A stretch of DNA of 64,000 nucleotides from Gambelia wislizenii (Eukaryota > Chordata > Lepidosauria > Squamata > Crotaphytidae). Location: NCBI GenBank assembly GCA_030847615.1, contig JAUMIR010000005.1, positions 166,188,596 through 166,252,595 on the forward strand. The letters run 5' to 3'. How positions within the stretch are numbered: the first letter of the stretch is position 1; each line of letters starts with the position of its first letter. The notes under the pieces are model-generated. The model was not told the origin of the DNA. It searched no databases and saw only the letters and a list, made by a program, of their open reading frames with translations. A program made the translations under genes and the position numbers. This document shows positions 11,460 to 21,859 of this stretch, piece after piece.

Positions 11460-12500
11460 CATGTGGAGCAGCACTGTTTTGGCTGTCCACCAGATGTTTA
11501 ACAGAGATGGGGCCAATCTAACTTCCTTGGGTAGGGAGTTCCACAGTCAAGGAGCTGCAACAGAGAAAGCCTTCATGTGTATCCACCAACTTAACATTCA
11601 AGAGATGTGGAAATACACACCAAAGCCTCCTCTGAAGATCTCAAATTTCTGGCAAGCTCACATGGGAGGAGTGGTATTTCAGATATCTTGGCCCCATGTC
11701 ATTTAGGGTTTTGTAGGTAAATACCAGCACCTTTAATTGAACTCAGAAACAAATTGAAAGCTCTTCTAGTTCTTACAAGACCAGTGTTATATGGACTCTA
11801 AAATGCAGACTTGACACCAATATGGCTGCTGTATTTTGCACTAGCTGCAGCTTCCAAACACTTTTCAAGGACAGTTCCATGTAGAGCTTATTACAGTAGT
11901 CTAATCAGGATGTAACTAAGGCATGAACCACGAGGCCAGATCTGCCTTCCTCAAGAAAGGGCACAACTGGTGCACCAGCTGAAGATGTAACTAAGGAAGT
12001 CCTGGCCACTGCAGTAATCTGGCTTTCCAGGAACAGTGCTGGGTCCATGAGCACCCCCAAACTGTGAACCTGATCTATCAGAGGAAGAGCAACCTCATCC
12101 AGAACAGGCTGAAATTCCAATCCCAGGATGGTTTTCTTACTGACCAGCAGCACTTCCATCTTGTCTGGATTAAGCCTCAATCTGTTCACCTGCATCCATT
12201 CCTTTACTGCATCCAGATAATGATTAAGTAATACCACAGCCTCCTTGGCATCAGTTGTAAAGGAGAGATAAAGTTGGGTATCATTAGCTCTGGAACCCCA
12301 CAGGCTAATGGCCAAAAGGCTGAACAACAGTCCATCAGCACCACCCTCTGGGAACATTGGGCCAAGAAAGATTGGAGCCACTGCAAGGCAATGCATCCAA
12401 GTCCCATGTCTGTAAAATGACCCAGAAGAATACTATGGTTGATAGTATCAAATGCAGCTGAAAGATCCAGGAGAACCAACAAGGGTGTACTCTACTGTCC
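11460..12500 (-). pseudogene. L2-like reverse transcriptase and C-terminal tail
   Basis: The motifs on the minus strand are in correct order. 'VLLDLSAAFDTINHSILL' is the RT fingers/palm entry. The GVPQG loop is degraded to 'CGVPELM', and the YADD box is degraded to 'RANDTQLYLSF', so catalytic aspartates are lost. 'RLRLNPDKMEVLLVS' follows, and after frameshifts 'LWNSLPKEVRLAPSL' marks the C-terminus. L2/CR1-superfamily membership is clear and the exact clade is inferred. The protein is dead. Confidence 0.85.
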
Positions 12501-13479
12501 AACTCCCAAGGCTTTTTCTATCGCATAACCAGGCCTGAACCCAGATTGGAATGGATCCAGGTAATCCATTTCATCCAAGAAAGCCTGGAGTTGTGTTGCC
12601 ACCACTTGTCCTAGGACCTTACTTAGAAAAGGGAGATTAGAGGTGGCTGATATTACCTAGGGAGGTGGAGTCCAATGAAGGTTTTTCCAACAAAGGTCTT
12701 ATAATTGCTTCTTTTAGAGATGTTGCTAAGTTGTCTTCTTTCAAAGAAACATCTATAAAACTCTAATACCCAATTGACCAGTCCTCTACTGGCAGCTTTA
12801 ATTAGCCAGGATGGACATGGGTCTAACTGACAAGTGGTTGGCTTCACTTCTCCAAGCAACTTGTCCACATCATCATGCTGAACAACCTAAACGTCATCCA
12901 TTAAACCTGGACAAGTGCATGCCTCAGTTACTAACACCAAGTTTTCCTTCTATTTGGAGTTCAAGTCATACTGAAGCTGGGTGATTTTCTCCACAAATAT
13001 TTAGCAAATCCATCCCATCACTTTTCTGAGGCCTTCTCTTCAGCAGTCTGAGGTCTAGGATGTAATAGCCCTTTAACTATGCAACACAGGCAGGAAAAAA
13101 TCATTTCTGCCCTCACTGCTTCTAAGTAAGTTCTAAAATGGGCCTTAACCTGTGCTCAATAGGATTCATCCTGAGTCTTTCTCCAGCATCTCTCTAGTTG
13201 TCTACCCAAGTGTTTCATTGCCCCGAGCTCTTCAAAAAAAACAAGGAGCCCATGCTCTCTACCCAAGTAAAGGACACTTGGGAGCAACGGTGTCAATTGC
13301 CTTAATCCACAAATCAAGCAGGGCATCAATAGAATCACCAACTCTAACAACTGGAAAATCCTCCAGAGCATTTGTGAATCATTTGGCTCCATTAATCTCT
13401 GGGGAAGAGCATTTTAATGGGTCCACCCCCCTGCAGAGGTTAGGAATTACAGCAGATCTTGCCATCTTTTCTGCCCAAA

Positions 13480-14762
13480 ATTTTGGGAAAGTTTCTCTGT
13501 TGCAAAAGGGTCAGATTCAACCTCAGGCTTGGCTAGTTTTGTTTTGTGAGTGCTGGATGGGGACTAGATGGGGAAAGACTTGGTGGGAGGAAGGCTTGTT
13601 AAGTTTTAGGTTTTCTTTGCCTGAAAAATTGAAAGCACCAGATTATTTGAGAGACTTTGTTTTTTACATAAAGAAATAGAGAATTCATGCTGAAGAGTTG
13701 AAGGGGGAAGACAGACCAGGTCAGAGCATCAAGAGAAGTTTGTACAGGAAAATAGTGGAGGAGATTTATGTTAACCCGTTTTTGCAAAAGCATCAGGCCA
13801 AACTAGATTTATCAGAGTAACTAAATCACCAGGCTAAACCAATTGAGTATTTCATGGACAAAAGGGTCCCCAAAAAGTTGTGGGACTTGAGGTGGAGACT
13901 CTATCATCAGGTTCTTAATCTGAGGGGAAAGAGACCATGGACTCAGAGGATGAGCAGACTTGTCCTCGTCTGAAATGTAAAAAGGCTGAGATTTTGAGTG
14001 GCGTGGCACAAAAGGAGACGATCAGACATTTTGTCCAGGACTGCCCGAGTGCCCGGGAAACATGGGAGGAGGTGACCCGGGTCCTGGATTGGCCAGATTT
14101 GGCACAGCAGGCTTGGGAGACAATACTTTTGGAGACTGAACCTCCAGAGGGTGTCAGGGGACTCAGAAAGTCAGTGGGCCAAAAGAGGAAGAGGAAGGAG
14201 TCTGGTTCCATGGCTGAGAATTTTTGGAAAGTGCCCTGGTCCACGGTGCGCCTGGTAAACTTCTATGTGATGTTAGGGTTAGTTTTCTGAAAAGTCAAAA
14301 TCTGCAGGATGTAAAAGGCACTGCCTATTATGTGAAGAACATAATTGAAAATTTAGCTCAGAGTGAAAAAGAGAAATTGCCAAACCATCGTTCGAAAAAG
14401 TTTTGGCCGTGGTTTAGTGAGACAACCCCAGCAATAACATAAAATGATATTTTTTTAAAAAAATATTATTATTATTATTATTGTATTTTTGTATTATTTT
14501 GTATTATTATTTTTAATTAATCTTTTATTGAGTTTTTTCCCGAATAGATATAATTATAATGTGTAAATATAATGTGATTATAGTGTGTTTAGATTAAGAG
14601 GAAAAATATATTAGTGTTAGGATAGATAGTTTTAATTTTGTATTAGTAAGAAAAGAGGAAAACCATTATTATTTTTGCGTTATTGTTACGGCCTTTTGCG
14701 GTCGGGTGTATTTTTCAGTAGAATGGTCTTATTCCAATAAAAAATTCCCTCCTCCAAAAAAA
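13480..14762 (+). mobile_element. Tx1/L1-like LINE 3' fragment
   Basis: A sense-strand insert within an antisense L2-like LINE. It holds the C-terminal part of an ORF2, then an AT-rich 3' UTR with ATT repeats (14463-14482). It ends in 'ccaataaaaaattccctcc' followed by an A-run, which is a polyadenylation signal and tail. A 5'-truncated insertion with a polyadenylated end is the usual outcome of L1-type retrotransposition. Boundaries are good to about 20 bp. Confidence 0.65.
13530..14440 (+). pseudogene. Tx1/L1-like ORF2 C-terminus
   Basis: The C-terminal pattern 'KETIRHFVQDCPSARETWEE' resembles the H-x-[FL]-x-x-C-P-x-A-x-x-x-W zinc-knuckle-like end of Tx1/L1-type ORF2. Upstream frames give 'VPKKLWDLRWRLYHQVLNLR', which fits the preceding helical region. 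The reading is split by a frameshift near 13950 and stops. Some residual open frame (13937-14290) persists, suggesting moderate age. Confidence 0.6.
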
Positions 14763-14842
14763 ATTCCCAGACCACCATCATCCTGACCAGCAAAATCCAG
14801 ATCAAGAGTGGGACATGATACATGTGTAGGGCCAGATTTTAA

Positions 14843-15157
14843 TTAAGACAGGCCTCTGATTGCCATGGAAGCCATGAAATCATGACCTGGCCCTGAAGAG
14901 GTTGTCTCAGCATGGATGTTAAAATCTTGCAATAAAATAAAGTTGCAGGAGATTAACACCACTCCCGAGATCACCTCCAGCAACTCTTGCAGGGAGACAG
15001 CTGGGCAGCAGGGTAGATGGTACACCAACAGGATTTTCATCCTATCTCCTTGCCCTATTGCCAAGTGTATACACTTGAACCTTGGAGATTGTAAGACAGG
15101 GTATCTCAATAGAGGAATGGACTCACAATAGATCAGTGTGACTCCCTCCCCACCCAT
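14843..15157 (-). pseudogene. L2-like endonuclease fragment
   Basis: A 104-codon open frame on the minus strand contains 'GGEGVTLIYCESIPL', 'FKCIHLAIGQGDRMKILLVY' and 'ILLQDFNIHAE'. These are the endonuclease G-V-A-x-I-Y, substrate-loop and G-D-F-N motifs; the glycine of the last is replaced by glutamine. It belongs to the LINE at 11228-15215 and is cut at its 5' side. Confidence 0.8.
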
Positions 15158-15329
15158 CAGATATTGCCTTCTGCGACACCTGGAAACCTAGTGGGCATAA
15201 ATAAGACAAGCTGACACACCCTTCTCTTCAGTTAATCAGCTTTCAGTTATACATGCACATTCAGCTTGCCTGTACAGGATCAACTTCTAGATCATACAGC
15301 ATTTCTCAGTCATTGACCTTTATAATGAT

Positions 15330-15475
15330 TTTTTTTAAAAGAAGAGCAGTTTAATAGATTTTATCTATTAATAGATTAATAGTTTTTATTAGATTAATAA
15401 TCTAATAATAGTTTTTATTAGATTATTAATATATTAATAATTAACTATTAATAGATTAATAGTTTCATAGATGAA
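15330..15475. repeat. AT-rich TTAATAG-type low-complexity tract
   Basis: Many imperfect copies of 'taatagatta' and 'tttttattagatta' in both orientations give local self-complementarity. It has no coding content. Confidence 0.85.
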
Positions 15476-15639
15476 CAGAGTACAAACCATGAGCTGTTTG
15501 AGGACAAACAATTGTTTACTATGCTGGGTAATAAATTATATCTTTTTCAGCAAATATTACTTTATGCATAGGCAAACACCAAGAATACCCTGCAGACAAA
15601 AGAAATAAATGACCCTTAAATTCATATACACTTTTTAAA

Positions 15640-15669
15640 AAGAAAGAAAGAAAGAAAGTAAGAAAGAAG
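15640..15669 (+). repeat. (GAAA)n microsatellite
   Basis: About seven AAAG units with one AAGT interruption. Confidence 0.85.
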
Positions 15670-15779
15670 TCTGTAGGCACCTGGAAATACAGATCAGCAT
15701 TCTTGTCACATTGTGTCAAATGGGGCTGTCTTGTCGGTCAACAAAAAGACATTTGTGCCTTTTGGCTACAATTAGGAGA

Positions 15780-16125
15780 GATGTTTGATTTGCGCTTCAC
15801 TTTAATTACTAATAGATTAATCTAAGCTTACAACAGCATAGGTGATTAGCATTTTGGGGGATTGATTTGTTACCAGGGAATGACCCTGATTATGTTCTTA
15901 GTAACCAGTTTACTCCTAATTGTCTTTCTTTTATTAAAACCATAAGAGCTACAGAGGGAGAGTGACTAAGGTGTCTAACTATTGTAAACTGCATAACAGT
16001 ACTGTTGTTTGCAATACACTGCAGAGTTTGATTATTTTAATGGAAATTTGATTAATCAGTAGAATTAAGGAATGTGACCTCCAGATTAATTATCATGCTC
16101 CCTTGCTTGTGCCTGGTGTGCAGAC
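15780..16125. promoter_or_regulatory. Candidate conserved noncoding block
   Basis: This unique-looking, repeat-free stretch is dense in ATTA/TAAT homeodomain-type cores ('tttaattactaatagatta', 'gattaattatcatgc'), an ATTTGATTAATC and a near-palindromic 'aggtgattagcatttt'. This texture is common in vertebrate developmental enhancers. The call is inference from composition only. Confidence 0.25.
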
Positions 16126-16439
16126 AGAATTCATCATACGGTTTGGAATACTAAGTTTGATAGCAATAGAATGGCAAGTGTTTTATTTTAAAATGGGACA
16201 AAAATACAGGCACAGAGCAAACAGAACTGTAGAAACATAGAAAGCAAAATAAATCAAAGTAAATCATATTGGAATGGGTTTGTTTGGACTGGGACAATAT
16301 GTATTCAATTTCTTTGTCTTTTACTAGGAATGGAAAGAGCATTGAGAATTTTTCATACCTGCATGGGGAAAAACGCAGGTTTCCTAACATTCAGGAAACC
16401 TATTGGGAAGAATAATAAACCAGTGATCATTTTGCAGAA

Positions 16440-16640
16440 TTTTTCCCTAGTATTTAAATGTCCTGAATAGATCTGGAGGAATTATTCTGTGGAGAAAAGC
16501 ACATTTTCCTCCCAAAGAAACCCCTGTTTTCTGCACAGAAAATAGTCTTCTTGGACACAAAACATTGTTTCCTGCACAGGTAGCCTGTTTTCCCCACCAA
16601 AAACAAAACAAAACAAAACACTTTTTTCCCCCTTTCTGTA
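16440..16640. repeat. Palindrome-rich unclassified repeat, copy A
   Basis: Contains the perfect palindrome-like block 'ttttctgcacagaaaa' (16527-16542) and relatives such as 'tttcctgcacagg'. It ends in an AAACA run (16599-16620). The same texture recurs at 19855-20300 and 38755-39080. The family is not recognised. Confidence 0.5.
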
Positions 16641-18094
16641 GGATAATTCCTCCGTAACACTTTGGGATGTTTGATTATCAGAAGAATACTGCATAGAAGA
16701 AATATTCATTTTCTCCTTTAAAAGGGAGAAAACTGCCATAATGATTTATACTAACATGTAAATATTAAATAGTCCAGGATTTACACCCTCTGTACTTTTA
16801 GGAAGAAAAGGTATGCCTAGATATGTCAAGAATGTGTATACCTGTGAAGAGACCCATGACTTAATCCAGGAAGCCAGGTTGAGAGCATCGGAGTAAAAAT
16901 TAAGGGGAAAGAAACAAACAGTGATGTCACTGTGGGGTGTCTACTACAGACACCCCAAGTCAGACTGAGGATTTGGATGAGGCCTTCTTGGAACAGATGA
17001 TCAAACATTCAGAAAGCAGAGATGTAGCAGTAATGAGAGAATTCAACTATTCTCATATTTGTTGGAAGTCAAACTCTGCCAAGAATAATTCTCACTTGCC
17101 TTGCAGACAATTTCATTGTCCAGAAGGTGGAAGAGGCAATGAGGGGATCAGCTATTCCAGATCTGATCCTAACCAGCAGTGATAACCTGGGCAATGGGGT
17201 AGAAGTTAGGTGGGAGTGACCATGTTCTCCTGAAGTTTGTTATACAGAGGAAAGAGGAAGCCAAGCGTAATCAGACACACATTCTAGACTTTAAGAAAGC
17301 TGATTTCAGTAAATTTGAGGAAATACTGGGTGTGATCCTCTGGTCAGGAATACTAAAAGTGAAGTGGGTTCATGATGGATGGGAGTTTCTTAAAAGTGCA
17401 ATATTGAAGGCACACTTTCAAATAGTTCCAATGAGGAGGGAAAATAGGATGTGTCTAAAGAAACCAGGATGGATGTCTAAAGAACTTCCAACTGATCTAA
17501 AATTTAAAAGGAGAATGTTTAAATTTAAAAGAAATGTCAAAAGGGGGGACCTCACCAAAGAGGAATTCAAACAAATAGCTAGCACATGTAGGGGAAAAGT
17601 CAGAAAAGCAAAAACACATAACAAGCTCAGCCATAATAGCTAGAGAAGTTAAAAACAAAAAAAGGGGGCTTTTTGGTCATGTCTGCAGCAAAAAGAAGAA
17701 CAAGGACATGGTAGAGTCACTAACATGGAGAGGATGGTGAAGTACTAATAAGGGACAGAGAAAAGGCAGAACTACATAACACCTTCTTTGCTTCAGTCTT
17801 CACCAAAAGGAAAGCAATGTTCAACATGGGGAAAATGGAGCAGATGATGCAGCAGGGGGAATGCAGCACAGAATAGGTAAAGAGGTAGTTCAGGAATACT
17901 TGGCCAGTATAAATGAACTTAAGTCTCGAGGGCCAGATGAACTATAACCAAGGGTATTAAAAGAACTGGCAGAAGTAATCTCAGAACCACTGACAATAAT
18001 CTTTGAAAATTTCTTAAGGGAGATGATCAGATGCTTGAAAGGAGCTTGCAAGAACAATGTCACTATACCAGGAACAGGTCCCAATATTGCACGA

Positions 18095-18253
18095 TGACGT
18101 CCTCCTCACGTGCTTGCTCCATCCTCCCTCCATACTGACTCGACAAAAAATGCACCACTTTTCATTAGTGGAAACTCCTGCTAATGAAAAGTGATGCCTT
18201 TTTTTTTTTTTTTTGGCCACTTCAGTATGTAAGGAGGAGGAGCAAGCACTCCA
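18095..18253. mobile_element. Foldback MITE inserted in CR1
   Basis: The arms 'cgtgcttgctcc' (18109-18120) and 'ggagcaagcac' (18239-18249) are inverted, and so are 'cctccatactga' and 'tcagtatgtaagg'. The centre contains a second inverted pair, 'cacttttcattag' and 'ctaatgaaaagtg'. CR1 protein similarity stops on entering and resumes after it. No coding region is present. Confidence 0.75.
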
Positions 18254-18527
18254 GGAAAGATTATAGAGCAAATCATCAAGTAGCCAGTCTTTAAGCACTT
18301 AGAAAGGAATGTTGTGATCATTAAAAGTCAACATGGGTTTTTCAAAAACATGCCATGCCATACTAATCTTATCCCCCCTCTTTTTTATACACAGGTACAA
18401 GCTTGGTTGATGAAGGGAATGCTGTGGATGTAGCCTATCTTGATTTCAGTAACACCTTCAACAAGGTCCCCCATGATATTCTTGCAAGCGAGCTAGTAAA
18501 ATGTGGGCTAAATGTTACTGTTAGGTG

Positions 18528-18592
18528 GTACCCATTGGGTTTGACCGACCAAGTACCCATTGGGTTTGACTGACCAAACCCAATGGGTACTT
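18528..18592. repeat. 25-bp direct duplication ending in a perfect 17-bp hairpin
   Basis: A 25-bp unit starting 'gtacccattgggtttgac' occurs twice in tandem (18528-18552, 18553-18577) with one difference. A third, inverted copy follows, giving a stem 'aagtacccattgggttt' (18551-18567) and its exact complement (18576-18592) around an 8-base loop. It interrupts the CR1 reading frame. Confidence 0.9.
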
Positions 18593-19343
18593 ACCAATGG
18601 CTCCTCTTCATCCTGGAGAGAAGTGACCAGTGGGGTGCCACAGGGTTCTGTCCTAGGCCCAGTACTATTCAACGTCTTTATCAATGTCTTGGGTGATGGA
18701 ATAGAGGGCATGCTTATCAAATTTGCAGATGACACCAAATTAAGTAGAGTAGCTAATATGGCAGAGGACTTGATCAGAATTCAAAATGACCTTAACAGAT
18801 TAGAAAGCTGGGCCAAAACTAACAAAATGAATTTCAATAGGAATTTCAATAGTAAGGTACCACATAGGCAGAAAAAATGAAATACACAGACATAAGATGG
18901 ATGACACCTGGCTTGACAACAGTACCTGTGAAAGGAACCTAGGAGTCTTAGTAGACCACAAGGTGAACATGAATCAACAGTGTGATGTGGCAGCTTAAAA
19001 AGCCAATGCGATTCTAGGCTGCATCAATAGAAGTATCATGTCTAGATCGAGAGAAGTAATAGTACCACTCTATTCTGCTTTGGCCAGACCTCCCCTGGAA
19101 TACTGTGTCAAATTCTGGGCACCAGAGTTCAAGAAGTTTATTGACAAGATGGAACATGTCCAGAGGAGCATGACAAAAACAGTAAAAGGTCTGTAAGCCA
19201 TGTCCTATGAGGAGCAAGTTAGGGAGGTATGTTTAGCTTGGAGAAATGAAGGTTAAGAGTTTATATGATAATCATGTTTAAATCATTGAAAGGATGTCAT
19301 ATTGAAGAAGGAGCAAGATTGTTTTCTGCTGCTGCAGAGACTA

Positions 19344-19730
19344 GGAACATTATCAGACTAGCCCCTTTAAACATTCTTTTGCCGGAATAAAAAATCCAGT
19401 TTTATGCTAGGAAAAGATCTCCCCGCACTGCACTTACCTTTTCTCCCCACAGAAGGCTTCCCCAGCAATGAAGAGGAAGTGAATGAAGCCTTGATCACTT
19501 CCTTGTTTGAAATCCCACAAGACTTCATTGGATGGAGAATTTAAAAATAAAACAAAAAAATAAAGCATTACAAGTTACACCAAGCATGTAAACACACTTT
19601 AAAAGTCCCAATTAACCCTGGGAGGGTCATAAAAAGAGCAAAGCATACCTGGATGTCCTGATCTCACCCAGAAGCATTTGCGTTGAACTGGCCATTGAAG
19701 CTGCATTCATGGGATATCCCCATAGGAGCC
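19344..19730 (-). mobile_element. TIR DNA element, family 3, copy B (right end lost)
   Basis: 'attatcagac' opens an interior homologous to 10577-11137 ('aagaggaagtgaa', 'gaaatcc.a..gacttcat', 'taaaaataaaa'). A minus-strand AAGGTAAGT matches 19432-19440 and a second donor-like CAGGTATG lies near 19646-19653. The far terminal repeat is missing. It cuts off the CR1 ORF2 to its left. Confidence 0.65.
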
Positions 19731-19780
19731 TGAATGTTTTCAGATTTTCAAGGGAAGGCTTTCTCCCAGCACCTAGGCAG

Positions 19781-19849
19781 GAATGACAAGCAAGGTCCTT
19801 TATTTATTGACAAGGAAATGACAGACAGGAATGACAAGCAAGGTCCTTT
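19781..19849 (+). repeat. Short direct duplication
   Basis: 'ggaatgacaagcaaggtcc' occurs at 19781 and again at 19829, separated by about 29 bp. It may be a small local duplication or a target duplication around a lost insert. Confidence 0.7.
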
Positions 19850-19854
19850 TTAGT

Positions 19855-20300
19855 TGCTGCTCCTTGGGGATGTAGTTCTTCACTGATTTTCTTCTCGAAG
19901 GAAGCAACAAGTAATTTTTAGCCCTTTTCTTCCCACTGTGAGAACACCTTCAAAAAGAGTGTAGTTTTGGATGCCTATTCACAGTTTGGCACTTATTCCG
20001 TGGAATTTACATGTGATATTTTTGCACAAAACCCCAGCATTTTCTAGGCAGGACTCATCATTTTCTGTGCAGAAAATGCTGTAATTGGGGACATGATTTC
20101 CCACAAAGGATGCATTACCTGCATGGAAATACTATTTTCTGCACAAAAATGCTGTTTCTTGCAAAAATACCACATGCAGTTTGCACAAAATATATTCCTA
20201 ACTACAGTATTTTCTGTGCAGGGAACATTTTCTTCACAGAAAATATTTCTGTGCAAAAAAAAAAAAGGTTTCCTATGCACATAGAAAAAAATGGTGCTTC
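19855..20300. repeat. Palindrome-rich unclassified repeat, copy B
   Basis: The left part ('cttcactgattttcttctcgaagg', then 'gcaacaagtaatttttagc') matches 38775-38830. The right part is a run of variants of 'ttttctgtgcagaaaa' (20061-20076 exact; others near 20134, 20213, 20231 and 20245). The short open frames across it arise from this repetition. The family is unknown. Confidence 0.55.
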
Positions 20301-20556
20301 TGAAGCACTTTTTTAAAAATACAAAACAACTACTACATGGGCATTTTGGATAGAGTAAGTCCTGAATTGTGATGATTCTCATCAGTCCATATTTTTTTTG
20401 TCACGTGAGAAAGATGATTTCTTTGTTTTACTGTCACTTGAGAAACAGTTTTCAACCATTCTTTTTTGACCCCCACCCCCAACCAATTTTCTTCCCAGTT
20501 TTCTTCACTGCTGTTAACATACAGAATTCTCTTTTGCACGAGGCAAGGTTGGCTCA

Positions 20557-21814
20557 GGAGATTATCAGATGGTAAAAATATCCCAGGACAGGAATGACAG
20601 GAGAGTGCTAAAAGGCTTACATTTTAGGAGATCTTCACACAGGCTATATATCCTGTGGCAGGAACAGAACAGGGTTGGGAAAGGTTTTCCCTTTCGGACA
20701 ACGTTGACCCTGTTCTGTCCTGCATCCATCCTGCTCCCATGACTGTTCCAGAACAATGTAATCACAATTATTCATCGTGAATAGACCTCCCATTCTGTCA
20801 CTATCACCCAATCATGGGTGTGTCAACAGGAACCCCGTTCCTGTTCCGAAATGTCAGCTGCGGAGGGGAGGTCCAATCTGAGCACTTCCTGGTATGATCT
20901 GGACATCCAGGTAAGTGGCACCCTTTATTTTACCTTCCCTGTTTTGATTGTGTGCTTTAAAGTATGTTTTTGTGCTTGGTGAACTGATTTTATGTTTGGG
21001 GGTGTTTTATTTTTTAAATTTACCGCCCGGCCGTTATCACGTGATAACGTGATAATGTTTCAGATGGCCGGTCATAAAAGCAGCCTTACGACGGCTGCAT
21101 TTATGGCTGGCCAGCGAGGGGAGGGGGAGCCCGTTCCTGCTGCGGAATTAAGGTAAGTATGTGAAAGATTTGCATTATTCCGTGGCAGGAACAGGAGAGG
21201 AGGTGGCGGGGCAGTAACGGGGCATTTTGGCCCCGTGTGAAAATCTCCTTAGACAATGTTGTCTGTGTCCTGGGATGCTCCCGTTCTGCTCCTGTTCCTC
21301 CCCCACTTCCTCTTATTCATGGCAAAATCTGTGAAAAAGAGGCCCATTCCGTTATGATAACGGAATGACGTGTGAGTGAACATGAGCCCTGTTGTGCTCC
21401 CTGGATGACAACTGGCTGTGACGTCACTGGGAGGTCCCTGCCGGACAGCTCTAGGTGCAATCTGGACAACAAGGTAAGTTAAACTCTTTTTCTCCCTTCC
21501 CAGGTAGCTTTTGTTTTTTAAAATGGGGTTTTGTGGTTGGTTTTGAGTTTTCACAGCTGGGGGGTATTTTTAAATTTGCTGCCCGGCTGTTCTCTCGTGA
21601 GAATGTCCGGGATTTCAGTTCCTGGCTGTTAAAGCAGCCTTATGATGGCTGCATTTATGACTGATCAGTGAAGGGAGGGGGAGCCCATTCCTTCTGCAGA
21701 ATTAAGGTAGGTATGTGAAACTTTTTTCTTTATTCCGTGGCAGGAATGGGAGTGGAGCGGATGGGGGGGGTAGCTGGACAGAAATAGACCCTAAGGGTCC
21801 ATCTGATAATCTCC
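20557..21814 (+). mobile_element. TIR DNA element, family 3 relative, outer copy
   Basis: It has perfect 16-bp terminal inverted repeats, 'ggagattatcagatgg' (20557-20572) and 'ccatctgataatctcc' (21799-21814). After 80 bp it is interrupted by a related 612-bp element (20637-21248) and then continues. Two donor-like sites lie on the plus strand, AAGGTAAGT at 21471-21479 and AAGGTAGGT at 21704-21712. The interior is GC-rich for this window. No transposase is present. Confidence 0.85.
20637..21248 (+). mobile_element. TIR DNA element, family 3 relative, inner copy
   Basis: The ends are 'ggagatcttcacacagg' and 'cccgtgtgaaaatctcc', flanked on both sides by TTA (20634-20636, 21249-21251). It carries CAGGTAAGT (20908-20916), AAGGTAAGT (21150-21158) and a 16-bp palindrome 'gttatcacgtgataac' (21033-21048). 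A TTA target duplication is typical of PIF/Harbinger, so that superfamily is a reasonable inference. It is a non-autonomous copy. Confidence 0.85.
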
Positions 21815-21859
21815 CCCCCCCCTCTCTCTCTCTCTCTTACATCTCTCTCTCTCTTTTTC

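Larger units (their letters stand above)
11228..15215 (-). mobile_element. L2-like LINE, antisense, split by a Tx1-like fragment
   Basis: On the minus strand the order is endonuclease (14843-15157), inter-domain region (13156-13470), reverse transcriptase (about 12000-12880), C-terminal tail (11460-11760), and a 3' UTR ending in CAA repeats near the GATA tract. A 1.3-kb sense-strand fragment of a different LINE sits at about 13480-14762. All frames are broken. It is the longest single element in the window. Confidence 0.8.
16820..19343 (+). mobile_element. CR1 LINE ORF2 region, interrupted
   Basis: From 'acctgtgaagagacccatgac' onward this aligns with the CR1 at 62530-62690, so the 5' side enters mid-endonuclease. 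It runs through the reverse transcriptase and stops inside the C-terminal domain where a family-3 TIR element (19344) takes over. A foldback element is inserted at about 18095-18253. Boundaries come from loss of protein similarity. Confidence 0.8.
16837..19343 (+). pseudogene. CR1 ORF2 (endonuclease/reverse transcriptase), degenerate
   Basis: Pieces in order: 'EDLDEAFLEQMIKH' and 'MREFNYSHICWKSN' (endonuclease, with G-D-F-N altered); 'KKPGWMSKELPTDLKFKRRM' (linker); 'YLASINELKSRGPDEL' and 'EVISEPLTIIFENFL' (RT N-terminus); 'AYLDFSNTFNKVPHDIL' (RT motif A region); 'GVPQGSVLGPVLFNVFIN' and 'KFADDTKLS' (motifs B and C, with the catalytic DD retained); '[20 protein letters not shown]' (C-terminal domain). 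Numerous stops and shifts separate them. It encodes no functional enzyme. Confidence 0.85.
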
